The notes under the pieces: generated by a model
Seen by the model: only the letters and a program-made list of their open reading frames with translations
Databases searched by the model: none
What the model was told of the DNA's origin: nothing
Shown: piece by piece, positions 33,132 through 41,939 of the stretch
Numbering within the stretch: position 1 is the first letter of the stretch
How the letters are laid out: each line of letters begins with the position of its first letter
Made by a program: the position numbers and the translations under genes
Assembly (NCBI RefSeq): GCF_900187455.1
Contig: NZ_FYDX01000023.1
Coordinates: forward strand, 33,133-97,132
Reading direction: 5' to 3'
Source: Pseudomonas sp. Irchel 3E13
GTDB taxonomy: Bacteria; Pseudomonadota; Gammaproteobacteria; Pseudomonadales; Pseudomonadaceae
Length of the DNA: 64,000 nt

Positions 33132-34547
33132 TCAGCGAATCTGCTCGCCAAAGGTCAGGTCGAAATTGCGTCCGACCGTGCCCTTGAAGACCCGGCCGTC
33201 ATCCAGGTGCACGATCACCGGGCCGTTGATACGGCCATCCTTGATATCGCCTTCCACCTGACCACCCTCGAAGCGCCAGAGACCGCTGCCGGCCACTGGC
33301 ACCCAGTCGTCCCGGTCGCGCTTGTGCTCCAGGTATTTCATGGAGGACTTGTTGGAATACACGGCGAGGAACCGCACGCGCTCGTCCGCCGACAGGTTGA
33401 TCACCGAGTCGTAGCCGTTGTCGTTCGGCACATAGGCCGCCACCGTATGGTCGCGCTTGGCGTCGAAGGCGTAGAAGCTGCGGTTGGTGACCAGGGTGCA
33501 CAGCGCGGGGGTGCAACTGAAGGTGTAGGCGAGTCCGTCGTCCTTGCGACTCGGCACCGAGAAGGAACTGGCGGTGGCGGCGATGGCGTAGCTGTCGACC
33601 CAGTGCAGTTCGAGGACTTTCTCGAACGTCTGGCGGGCATCCAGTCTGCTGAAATCAGTGCCGGTCTTCTGGCCGATCGCCCGGTTCAGGTATCGGGCCA
33701 GTTCGGCTTGATCGTTGGGGGCGAAGAGGAAGGTCGGCTTGGAATAGGGGTAGTTGCCGGACAGATACTCGGCCAGCACCAGGCCCTGGGTCGCCAACAC
33801 CAGGCGGTTCATGCTGGTCGAGGTGTCGCGAGGCAGGATGCGGGTCAACGAGCCGCCGTTGCGGCCGCAGTAGAACAACTGATTCCACATGCCCATGGCC
33901 GCGCCGACCGCCCGCAGGTTGGCGACGGTGGACTGGCCTGGCGCGGGAGCGTCCTCGGCGAGCATGTTGAGCACGAAGCTCTTCACCAGTTGCGGCGAGT
34001 ACTGGTCGTAGATCGCCTTGGTCAGCGCGAAGTCTTTCTTCTGCGGCGACTTGAACATCGCGCAGACATAGTCCTTGTGGGCAATGATGCTGGCCGGGAA
34101 GCGGCTGAAACCGAAGTTGACGAAATCATCGAGCGAGGGCGCGGCGCGGTAGCCGATGTCGGTTGCATTGCGGTCGATTTCAGGGTGGGTATGGATGATC
34201 CCGGACAGGGAGGACTGTGGGCATGAACTCAGGTACTCGCCCATGTCGATGGAGAATTGCTGGCCCTTGAAAATCTGGCTCAGGCTGACCTCATTGCCGC
34301 TCTTGAACAGGCAACTGCCGCGTTCCCTGCCGTCGCTCTGGGTCTGCGCGGTCATTTCGCGGATTTGCCGGTAGACCGCCTCGGGGAGGAGGATCGCCGT
34401 TGGCGGGTTGTCGATCTTGCCGACATGGCTTGGCCAGCTCAGCAGTGCCAGGGCATCGCTGCTTTCACTGGCGGCTGCCGTGCTGGGCAGGGCAATCGCC
34501 AGGCTCAATACGCAGAGAAGTCGAGCCAGGCGTGCAGGATGGAGCAT
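33132..34547 (-). CDS. Exported protein with JAMM-like protease motif and C-terminal MORN-like repeats
   Basis: A 471-residue protein that I do not recognise as a named family. The start ARLARLLCVLSLAIALPSTA is a signal peptide, so it should be periplasmic or secreted. Residues 75-141 resemble a JAMM/MPN metal site: Glu75 in RERGSCLF, then IIHTHPE with His119 and His121, then APSLDDF with Ser138 and Asp141 (HxHP...PSxxD), with a longer spacer than usual. A middle region of about 250 residues is unassigned. The end (GLWRFEGGQVEGDIKDGRING, then LDDGRVFKGTVG) looks like two MORN-type repeats. I start at ATG 34547 for the signal peptide. It is a single gene between a receptor and a cyclase. Confidence 0.6.
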   Translation of the reverse strand: MLHPARLARLLCVLSLAIALPSTAAASESSDALALLSWPSHVGKIDNPPTAILLPEAVYRQIREMTAQTQSDGRERGSCLFKSGNEVSLSQIFKGQQFSIDMGEYLSSCPQSSLSGIIHTHPEIDRNATDIGYRAAPSLDDFVNFGFSRFPASIIAHKDYVCAMFKSPQKKDFALTKAIYDQYSPQLVKSFVLNMLAEDAPAPGQSTVANLRAVGAAMGMWNQLFYCGRNGGSLTRILPRDTSTSMNRLVLATQGLVLAEYLSGNYPYSKPTFLFAPNDQAELARYLNRAIGQKTGTDFSRLDARQTFEKVLELHWVDSYAIAATASSFSVPSRKDDGLAYTFSCTPALCTLVTNRSFYAFDAKRDHTVAAYVPNDNGYDSVINLSADERVRFLAVYSNKSSMKYLEHKRDRDDWVPVAGSGLWRFEGGQVEGDIKDGRINGPVIVHLDDGRVFKGTVGRNFDLTFGEQIR

Positions 34548-34665
34548 GCGGGGTTCTCTGCTGGAAATGAACGAACGGGATTTTTCGATAATAGACGAGC
34601 CGCTGCGCAGGAGCTGGCTTCTGGCCATGTAGTCGACGGATTGCAGGCCCCGAACAGCGCTCACA

Positions 34666-35832
34666 TCAACAAAGCTGCGCCTCACCCTCGGTGCAATCCA
34701 CCAGTCGAATGCTGTCCCGCCCACCGCGCTTGGACTCGTACAGCGCCGCATCACTCTGGTCGATCAGCGCCGCGAGGTTTTCCGGTGGGTGCTGGAACAG
34801 GTTGGCGCCGATGCTCAGGGTCACCGCTTCGGGGGTGACGAAGGCTTTGGCGGTGGTGTGGAATTGCTCGCGCAACACGCTGCCCAACCCGACGATGCGC
34901 TCACGCGAGGCATTGCCCAGAAGGATGACGAACTCGTCGCCGCCCAGCCGCGCCGCCAGGGCATCCTGCGGCAAGGCCGAGCGGATCATTTCGCTCAGCG
35001 CCACCAGCAGGCGGTCGCCGGCGGAGTGGCCGTACAGGTCGTTGACCAGTTTGAAGTTGTCGATGTCGATCAGCAGCAGGGCGCCGGGGCGCGCGGCGGA
35101 CACCTCGCTGAGCAGGCGCGGCGCGCGCATTTCCAGGGCGCGGCGGTTGTACAGGGCGGTCAGCGGGTCGCGGGCGGCCAGGCGGGCGATGCGTTGTTCG
35201 CGGCGGTAGCGTTCGCTGCCGGTCATCGACAGGGCGATCAGCATGATCGCCATCGCGCCCTCGACCAGGGACACCTGGATGATCTCGCCACGGAAGGAGG
35301 CGAGGTCGATCAGCGTGCCGGGCACGATCGCCAGGCCAGCCTTGATGAAATAGAACAGGCCATGGATCAGCATCACGTAACGCAATTGCACCGCGCCGAT
35401 GCTCAGGGACTTGCCGTGAGGACGCAGCAGCAGGCTGGCCCGCAAGGCCAGCAGACCGACCAGGGCCGAGTTGGCGAGCATCATCAGCTTCGACCAGGCC
35501 TGGCTTTCCGGCAGCGCCAACAGCGCCAGCCAGGTGGCGAAGATCAGGTACCACGCGCGGGAAAGCCGGGTGTCGGTGAAGCGCGACACGCCCAGCAGAA
35601 AAAACCAGTGGGCGAGCACCAGCAGGCCGTTGGCGAACCAGATGCCGATCAGCAGAAAACCGTTGCTGCGCAGCAGCGACAGGGTGCAGCCGATGGTGAT
35701 GGTGGCGAATCCCGCGCTCCAGAACAGCAGTGAAGATTCGCGCACGCTGCGCCATTCGATCGCCAGGTAAAGTGCGGCCGAGGCGGCGAGTACGGTGGTG
35801 AGTACCAGCAGGGTAGGTGGGTCGAGCGCCAT
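34666..35832 (-). CDS. Membrane-bound diguanylate cyclase (GGDEF)
   Basis: A 388-residue protein with about seven membrane segments (residues 5-205) and a C-terminal GGDEF domain (about 225-375). The domain reads LAARDPLTALYNRRALEMRA, LLLIDIDNFKLVNDLYGHSA and an intact active site RLGGDEFVILLG. It should make cyclic di-GMP from GTP in response to a membrane or periplasmic signal. The position of the inhibitory site (RxxD five residues before the active site) reads LPQD, so product feedback through that site is probably absent. It is monocistronic. Confidence 0.9.
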   Translation of the reverse strand: MALDPPTLLVLTTVLAASAALYLAIEWRSVRESSLLFWSAGFATITIGCTLSLLRSNGFLLIGIWFANGLLVLAHWFFLLGVSRFTDTRLSRAWYLIFATWLALLALPESQAWSKLMMLANSALVGLLALRASLLLRPHGKSLSIGAVQLRYVMLIHGLFYFIKAGLAIVPGTLIDLASFRGEIIQVSLVEGAMAIMLIALSMTGSERYRREQRIARLAARDPLTALYNRRALEMRAPRLLSEVSAARPGALLLIDIDNFKLVNDLYGHSAGDRLLVALSEMIRSALPQDALAARLGGDEFVILLGNASRERIVGLGSVLREQFHTTAKAFVTPEAVTLSIGANLFQHPPENLAALIDQSDAALYESKRGGRDSIRLVDCTEGEAQLC

Positions 35833-36034
35833 GGATGGACTGGCCTTGTTGTTCTGCCTGAAAGACGGCGATTGTAAGGGGTTGAAACGATTTTTCAGAG
35901 CATTTCCCGTGTTTCCCGTTACGCGTGTAAGCCAAGGGCTTTGCTGTGCGGGGTTGCCGGGACCTTGGCACTTGGCTGTCTACCCACGGCTAGTGAATAC
36001 TCGCGGGCGACAACCCACATGAAGCAGTGAGTGA

Positions 36035-36745
36035 ATGGAAAGATCAGCAAGCGTCGAAGGAGCGATCTGGTTTCTGGGGGATGTGCACGGCCGCTTCGAG
36101 CATGTCATCCGGCTTGTGAAGCTGCACCGCCCCGAAGCTGTGGTTTTCCTCGGGGACCTCGAGTGCGATTTGCCCTTGGACATGATCCTTCGCCCAATCC
36201 TCGATCTGACGGAGATCTGGTTCATCCATGGCAACCACGACAGCGACAGGCCCGCGTTCTGGCACAACCTGCACGGCAACAGCCTGGCGGAGCGCAACCT
36301 GCACGGTCGGGTCGCCGAGATTGCGGGCCTGCGCATCGCCGGCCTTGGAGGAACGTTCGAGTCCGCGGTATGGCGTCCGGGTGATCCGGAAACGGGCGTG
36401 CAGAACTATCAGGACTATCTCCAACGGCTGGCGCTTCGACCGCAGCACGCAGACATCGTGGCGACCAAGAAGCAGCAGGCCCTCTCGGCGATTTACCCTG
36501 ACGACTACTTTGCCCTGGCGATGGAGAAGGCCGACCTCCTGGTTTGTCACGAGGCGCCAGACTGCCATCCCTACGGCTACCTGGAAATCAACGAACTGGC
36601 CTTGGCCCTTGGCGCGAAGCAGGTCGTTCATGGTCATCACCACGACAGCCTGGATTACCGGGCCGAATGGAGCCGGATGGGGTTTGCAGCCCACGGCGTT
36701 GCGTTCCGCGCGGTGATGGATTTGAACGGAAAGATCATCAGTTAG
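36035..36745 (+). CDS. Calcineurin-like metallophosphoesterase
   Basis: A 236-residue cytoplasmic protein with all metal motifs of the metallophosphatase fold: GDVHGRF near residue 15, FLGDLECD near 38, IHGNHDSD near 64, a lone His in LLVCHEAPDC near 168, and GHHHDS near 199. It should cleave a phosphomonoester or phosphodiester, substrate unknown. Base use is less GC-biased than in flanking genes, hinting at transfer. It is a single gene ending at a strong convergent terminator. The 202-base gap before it (35833-36034) holds no feature I recognise. Confidence 0.85.
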   Translation: MERSASVEGAIWFLGDVHGRFEHVIRLVKLHRPEAVVFLGDLECDLPLDMILRPILDLTEIWFIHGNHDSDRPAFWHNLHGNSLAERNLHGRVAEIAGLRIAGLGGTFESAVWRPGDPETGVQNYQDYLQRLALRPQHADIVATKKQQALSAIYPDDYFALAMEKADLLVCHEAPDCHPYGYLEINELALALGAKQVVHGHHHDSLDYRAEWSRMGFAAHGVAFRAVMDLNGKIIS

Positions 36746-36760
36746 TCTGCCCAACAACAA

Positions 36761-36787
36761 CGAAGGGCGCCGCAATGGCGCCCTTCG
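36761..36787. terminator. Bidirectional terminator between convergent genes
   Basis: CGAAGGGCGCC (36761-36771) pairs perfectly with GGCGCCCTTCG (36777-36787) around a five-base loop. The 11-bp stem lies between the metallophosphatase (+) and the carboxynorspermidine synthase gene (-). The flanks are A-rich on the left. Confidence 0.75.
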
Positions 36788-36807
36788 TGTTCAGCGGTCA
36801 GACCGGA

Positions 36808-38043
36808 TCACGCCCAGGGGCGGTCGCCGTTCTCGTCCTTGACGCGGGTCGGCAGACCCATTTCGTCGAGGGCGTGGAGGAACGGCTCAGCCGGCAGTTC
36901 CTCGACGTTGACCATGCGCTGCACGTCCCACTGACCACGGGCTACCAGCAGGGCCGCAGCCACTGGCGGAACACCTGCGGTGTAGGAAATGCCCTGGCTG
37001 TCGGTCTCGGCGTAGGCTTCTTCGTGGTCAGCCACGTTGTAGATGAAGACTTCGCGCGGTTGACCGTCCTTGGTGCCCTTGACCAGGTCGCCGATGCAGG
37101 TCTTGCCGGTGTAGCCCGGCGCCAGCGAGGACGGATCCGGCAGCACGGCCTTGACCAGTTTCAGCGGCACGACTTCCAGGCCTTCAGCGGTTTTCACCGG
37201 TTGCTCGGAGAGCAGGCCGAGGTTGCGCAGCACGGTGAAGACATTGATGTAGTGCTCACCGAAGCTCATCCAGAAACGCACGTTGGGCACGTCGAGGTTC
37301 TTCGACAGCGAGTGCACTTCGTCGTGGCCGGTCAGGTACAGGTTTTGCGAGCCCACGACCGGCAGGTCGTCGGTGCGCTTCACTTCGAACATGGTGTTGC
37401 TGGTCCACTGGCTGTTCTGCCAGCTCCACACCTGTCCGGTGAACTCGCGGAAGTTGATTTCCGGGTCGAAGTTGGTGGCGAAATATTTGCCATGGGAACC
37501 GGCATTGACGTCGAGGATGTCGATCGAATCAATGCGGTCGAAATACTGTTGTTTGGCCAGTGCCGCATAGGCGTTGACCACACCCGGGTCGAAGCCCACG
37601 CCGAGAATGGCGGTGATGTTCTTCTGCTGGCACTCTTCGAGGTGTTTCCACTCGTAGTTGCCGTACCACGGCGGTGTCTCGCAGATCTTGCCCGGTTCTT
37701 CGTGGATGGCGGTGTCCAGGTAGGCCACGCCGGTATCGATGCAGGCACGCAGCACCGACATGTTGAGGAACGCGGAGCCGACGTTGATCACGATCTGCGA
37801 TTCGGTCTCGCGGATCAGTGCCTTGGTCGCTTCGACATCCAGGGCGTTCAGTGCGAAAGCCTTGATGTCGGCGGGCTGTTTCAGGCTGCCCTTGGCCTTG
37901 ACGCTATCGATGATGGCCTGGCATTTGGAGATGTTGCGCGACGCGATGGCAATACGACCAAGTTCATCGTTATGCTGCGCGCACTTGTGGGCCACCACCT
38001 TGGCGACACCTCCTGCACCAATGATAAGAACGTTCTTCTTCAA
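36808..38043 (-). CDS. Carboxynorspermidine synthase (saccharopine dehydrogenase-like)
   Basis: A 411-residue NADPH-dependent enzyme that joins a diamine (putrescine or diaminopropane) to aspartate semialdehyde to give carboxyspermidine or carboxynorspermidine. It has the N-terminal nucleotide fold VLIIGAGGVAKVVAHKCAQH and family segments INVGSAFLNMSVLRACIDTG near residue 86 and ILGVGFDPGVVNAYAALAKQ near 146. Downstream (26 bases) is the matching decarboxylase, which makes this assignment much firmer than homology to saccharopine dehydrogenase alone. Together they form the alternative spermidine/norspermidine route. Confidence 0.9.
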   Translation of the reverse strand: MKKNVLIIGAGGVAKVVAHKCAQHNDELGRIAIASRNISKCQAIIDSVKAKGSLKQPADIKAFALNALDVEATKALIRETESQIVINVGSAFLNMSVLRACIDTGVAYLDTAIHEEPGKICETPPWYGNYEWKHLEECQQKNITAILGVGFDPGVVNAYAALAKQQYFDRIDSIDILDVNAGSHGKYFATNFDPEINFREFTGQVWSWQNSQWTSNTMFEVKRTDDLPVVGSQNLYLTGHDEVHSLSKNLDVPNVRFWMSFGEHYINVFTVLRNLGLLSEQPVKTAEGLEVVPLKLVKAVLPDPSSLAPGYTGKTCIGDLVKGTKDGQPREVFIYNVADHEEAYAETDSQGISYTAGVPPVAAALLVARGQWDVQRMVNVEELPAEPFLHALDEMGLPTRVKDENGDRPWA

Positions 38044-38069
38044 TTCTCTATCTCTCCTTATCTGCCAGC

Positions 38070-39167
38070 TCAGGAAAGGCTGGACAGGTAGTCTTCGAAA
38101 CCAAACTCACGAACCAGCTCAACGCTACCGTCAAGTTGTTTCACTACGATGGACGGCATTTTCAGGCCGTTGAACCAGTTTTTCTTGACCATGGTGTAAC
38201 CCGCGGCGTCGACGAACGACAGCCGATCGCCGATGGCCAGCGGACGATCAAATTGGTACTCACCGAAGATGTCTCCGGCCAGGCAGGATTTGCCGCACAC
38301 CATGAAGGTGTGCTCGCCCTGGCTTGGCGCCAGCTTGGCGTTGAGGCGGTAGATCAGCAGGTCGAGCATGTGCGCTTCGATCGAGCTGTCGACCACGGCC
38401 AGGTGCTTGCCGTTGTAGAGGGTGTCGAGGACGGTGACTTCCAGCGAGGCACTTTGGGTGATCGCCGCTTCGCCTGGCTCGAGGTAGACCTGCACGCCGT
38501 AGGTTTCCGAGAACGACTTGAGGCGTTCGCAGAAGGCGTCCAGCGCGTAGCCTTCACCGGTGAAGTGGATGCCGCCGCCGAGGCTGACCCATTCGACCTT
38601 GTGCAGCAGGTGGCCGAAGCGTTCCTCGATGGTGCCGAGCATCTTGTCGAACAGGCTGAAGTCGCCGTTCTCGCAGTTGTTGTGGAACATGAAGCCGGAG
38701 ATCTGCTCGATCACCGCCTCGACCTTGACCGGGTCCCATTCGCCGAGGCGGCTGAATGGACGCGCCGGGTCGGCCAGCAGGTAGTCCGAGCTGCTCACCT
38801 GCGGGTTGACCCGCAGACCGCGGACCTTGCCTTCGGAGGCGTCGGCGAAACGCTGCAACTGGCTGATCGAGTTGAAGATGATCTTGTCGCAGTTATCGAG
38901 CATTTCCTCGATCTCGTCGTCGGCCCAGGCCACGCTGTAGGCGTGGGTCTCGCCGGCGAACTTCTGCCGGCCGAGCTTGAGCTCGTAGAGCGAGGACGAG
39001 GTGGTGCCGTCCATGTATTGCTGCATCAGGTCGAACACCGACCAGGTGGCGAAGCACTTGAGTGCCAACAGGGCCTTGGCCCCGGATTTTTCGCGCACGT
39101 AGGCAATCTTTTCCATATTGCCCAGCAGCTTTTGTTTGTCGATGAGGTAGTACGGTGTCTTGATCAC
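38070..39167 (-). CDS. Carboxynorspermidine decarboxylase
   Basis: A 365-residue pyridoxal-phosphate enzyme of the alanine-racemase-fold decarboxylases. The Lys in ALLALKCFATWSVFDLMQQY (near residue 38) binds the cofactor. EWVSLGGGIHFTG near 213 is the phosphate loop, and FMVCGKSCLAGDIFGEY near 285 carries the active-site Cys. It removes the carboxylate from carboxyspermidine/carboxynorspermidine. I use a GTG start at 39167 (GTG-ATC-AAG-ACA-CCG), with GGAG seven bases upstream; the longer frame runs into REP sequence. The gene precedes its partner synthase in the same operon. Confidence 0.9.
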   Translation of the reverse strand: MIKTPYYLIDKQKLLGNMEKIAYVREKSGAKALLALKCFATWSVFDLMQQYMDGTTSSSLYELKLGRQKFAGETHAYSVAWADDEIEEMLDNCDKIIFNSISQLQRFADASEGKVRGLRVNPQVSSSDYLLADPARPFSRLGEWDPVKVEAVIEQISGFMFHNNCENGDFSLFDKMLGTIEERFGHLLHKVEWVSLGGGIHFTGEGYALDAFCERLKSFSETYGVQVYLEPGEAAITQSASLEVTVLDTLYNGKHLAVVDSSIEAHMLDLLIYRLNAKLAPSQGEHTFMVCGKSCLAGDIFGEYQFDRPLAIGDRLSFVDAAGYTMVKKNWFNGLKMPSIVVKQLDGSVELVREFGFEDYLSSLS

Positions 39168-39392
39168 TACGAGGCTCCGGGAAGGCCGGCCAAAAAAAGA
39201 TCCGCATTGTGCCCGTACTCGATACATATCGAAAGGGCGGAACGCGGATTTAGCTGAGTCAATGGGTTGGGCGCACGCCGTGCTGGCGTTTGGCTGGCCA
39301 ACCTGTTGCTGGATGTTACGCGATGTTGGGGGCGGCTGGTGTTGGATCGGATGAAGGCCACCCTGTGCATGGGGTGGTTTTGTTGGTGCCGC

Positions 39393-39460
39393 CTCGCGAG
39401 CAAGCTCGCTCCTACAGGGGGCGTTCGTTCGTTCTGTAGGAGCGAGCTTGTCGGGGCGCC
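39393..39460. repeat. Inverted pair of REP elements
   Basis: One REP (39393-39416, GCGAGC-AA-GCTCGC then TCCTAC) is followed by a second in the opposite orientation (39432-39460, TGTAGGAGCGAGCTTG...), a typical REP doublet. It lies in the 325-base gap between the decarboxylase promoter region and the end of the second TonB receptor. Apart from it the gap shows nothing clear. Confidence 0.82.
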
Positions 39461-39492
39461 GAACCGTCGCGATGCCGTCCGGTTGCTGCAAA

Positions 39493-41874
39493 TCAATACT
39501 GATAGCGAAGTGTGACCGCGAAGTTACGAGGGTCCCCATAGAACAATCCGCCCCAGTCATTGGAGGTCGGCAGCGACTGGTAGTAGGTCTTGTCCAGTGC
39601 GTTGTTCAGGTTGTACTGCACGCTCAACTGGCGGTTGATCTGGTAGTTGGCGTGCAGGTTGAGCAGGGCGTAGCCGCTTTGTTCGATGTCGTAGGCCGCG
39701 GCGCTGGTGGAGGTGCGGCTCTGGGCATAGACGTCGCCACCCACGCGCCACTGGTCGAGCACACCCGGCAGGCGGTAGTCGCTGGACACCTTGAGCAGGC
39801 GACGCGGGATGCGCGTGTAGTAGTCGTTGCCCTTGTTGTTGCCGGCGACGTATTGCGGATCGCTGTAGGTGTAGCCGGCACTCAGGTTCCAGCCTTCCAG
39901 CGGCTGACCGGACACTTCGATCTCGAACCCGCGGTTACGCACCTTGCCGCCTTCTTCATAGCAGGTGCTGGTGCCGGTCACGCCGCAGATCCGCGCCCCG
40001 GCGATGGACTCGGGCATGTTCATCAGGTCGGTCTGGAACAGCGCCAGCGAGGTGTTGAGCGCGCCGTCGAAGTACTCGCCCTTGATGCCCACTTCGTAGT
40101 TTTCCCCTTCCACCGGTTCCAGCAGACGGTTGCCGGTGCCGTAGTAACTCTGGGTCTTGTAGATCTCGGTGTAGCTGGCGTAGAGGCTGTGATGGCGGTC
40201 GAGGTCGTAGACCAGGCCCGCGTACGGCACGGCGCGGCCGTTTTCCCGGTAGCGGTCGTTGGTGGCCGGGCTGCTGACCTTGTAGTCCGACCAGCTCAGG
40301 CGCGTGCCGACGATCAGGCTCAGGTCGTCGCTCAGGCTGAAGCGGGTGGCGCCGTACAGGCCGCGTTCCTGGCGCACGTAGTTGTAGTCGGACTGGGTGG
40401 CGTTGAGCACCGGGGCGGGAATGGCGCCGTGGTCGAAGTCGTTGATGTTGATGGTCGGCGTGTTGCGGGCTGTGCGAGTGCCCACGTCGAAATCATCCTT
40501 GCGGGTGTTGGCGCCGAGCATCAGTTGATGCTCGCGACCGAACAGGTTGAAGGGCCCGGTGGCGTAGAGGTCCATGCCCAACTGGCGGTCTTCGTAGTCG
40601 GCCTGGGAAACCACCAGGCGGTAGTTGTCGCCGCTGACCCGCGCCGGGTACGAGGACAGAAACTGTGCGTCGGACCAGACCGCGTTGAGCGCCAGGGTCA
40701 GGTCCCAGCCATTGGCGAAGTGATGCTTGAGGTCGCTGAACAGCACCCGGTTGTTGCGGTCCAGGTGGGCCCAGTTGCCGGCCAGCGAGGTCGAGCGCGA
40801 GAGTGGGTAGAACGAACCGTCGGCGCGGGTGTTGAAACCGCCCCAGTCGTAGCCGTTGTTGTTGTCCTGCTGTAGGGTCATGCCGAGGCTCCAGACGGTG
40901 CTGTCGCTCAGGTCCATTTCACCGATCAGGTAGAGCAGTTGGTTGTCCTTGCCGGCGCCGTCGCGGTAGCTGTCGGCACTGTTGTAGTAGGCGACGGCGC
41001 GACCGCGCAGGTGGCCACCGTCGTCCAGCGGGCCGGACACGTCCACCTGGCCGCGGTAGTTGTCCCAGGACCCTGCGCCCAGTTCGGCGCCGAGGCGGAA
41101 GTCGGCGGTGGGGCGCTTGCGCACCAGGTTGATCGCCGCCGACGGGTTGCCGGTGCCCTGCATCAGGCCGTTGGCGCCGCGCACCACTTCGACCCGGTCG
41201 TAGAGCGCCATGTTGGCGGTGGACATGACGTCCATCGAGTAGTTTTCCGAGATGTTGCTCGGGATGCCGTCGAACTGCAGGTCGTTGACCTCGAAGCCGC
41301 GGGCGTAATAGGTCGAACGGTCGGTGCCGAGCTTGGTGTAGGTGATGCCGGTGGTGGTGCGCGCCACGTCGTCGAGGCTTTGCAGGTTCTGGTCATCCAT
41401 GCGCTGACGGGTGATCACCGAAACCGACTGCGGCGTCTCGCGGGGCGTCAGGGCCATTTTCGTGGCGGTGCGCGCCGGGCCGTTGAGGTAGGCGTGGGAA
41501 CCTTCGCTGGCCTCTGTCGCGCCGAGGCCGTTGACGTTGGTGGCGTCCAGTTCCAGGGCGCTGTCGTCGGCCCGACGGATCACCAGGGTGTTGCCTTGCT
41601 GGCGGAAGTTCAGGCCGCTGCCCTGGAGCAGTTGCGCCAGGGCGCCGAGCGGTTCGAGCCGGCCGCGCACGGCGGGGGCCAGGCTGTCGGGGATGATGCT
41701 GTTGTCCACCGCCAGGGTCAGTTGCGCGGTTTCCGCCAGTTGGCGCAGCGACGTGGCCAGCGGCTGGCGCGGCAAGTCGATATCCATCGGTGTAGCCCAG
41801 GCCTGGCCGGCGATGCTCAGGGCGACGGCCAGCGCCAGGGTTCTCAAGGTTGCGTGGGGCATGGAAGGTCTCAT
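39493..41874 (-). CDS. TonB-dependent siderophore receptor with STN domain (second system)
   Basis: A 793-residue outer-membrane receptor. It has a signal peptide (TLRTLALAVALSIAGQAWA), an STN signalling domain at about residues 28-95 (PRQPLATSLRQLAETAQLTL, GLNFRQQGNTLVIRRAD) and a plug (TPRETPQSVSVITRQRMDDQ, EVVRGANGLMQGTGNPSAAI). The barrel ends in LRYQY. It follows its FecR and sigma genes on the same strand. Paired cysteines lie in an outer loop (ICGVTGTSTCYEEGG). The start is either ATG 41874 or ATG 41862; neither has a strong ribosome site. It is about the same length as the first receptor, with related plug sequence but a different barrel. Confidence 0.9.
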   Translation of the reverse strand: MRPSMPHATLRTLALAVALSIAGQAWATPMDIDLPRQPLATSLRQLAETAQLTLAVDNSIIPDSLAPAVRGRLEPLGALAQLLQGSGLNFRQQGNTLVIRRADDSALELDATNVNGLGATEASEGSHAYLNGPARTATKMALTPRETPQSVSVITRQRMDDQNLQSLDDVARTTTGITYTKLGTDRSTYYARGFEVNDLQFDGIPSNISENYSMDVMSTANMALYDRVEVVRGANGLMQGTGNPSAAINLVRKRPTADFRLGAELGAGSWDNYRGQVDVSGPLDDGGHLRGRAVAYYNSADSYRDGAGKDNQLLYLIGEMDLSDSTVWSLGMTLQQDNNNGYDWGGFNTRADGSFYPLSRSTSLAGNWAHLDRNNRVLFSDLKHHFANGWDLTLALNAVWSDAQFLSSYPARVSGDNYRLVVSQADYEDRQLGMDLYATGPFNLFGREHQLMLGANTRKDDFDVGTRTARNTPTININDFDHGAIPAPVLNATQSDYNYVRQERGLYGATRFSLSDDLSLIVGTRLSWSDYKVSSPATNDRYRENGRAVPYAGLVYDLDRHHSLYASYTEIYKTQSYYGTGNRLLEPVEGENYEVGIKGEYFDGALNTSLALFQTDLMNMPESIAGARICGVTGTSTCYEEGGKVRNRGFEIEVSGQPLEGWNLSAGYTYSDPQYVAGNNKGNDYYTRIPRRLLKVSSDYRLPGVLDQWRVGGDVYAQSRTSTSAAAYDIEQSGYALLNLHANYQINRQLSVQYNLNNALDKTYYQSLPTSNDWGGLFYGDPRNFAVTLRYQY

Positions 41875-41939
41875 GTCAGTGTTGGATACCCACTGACGGA
41901 GGGGCGGGTGAAATCCCTGATGTGCCGTTGCAAAAAAAT

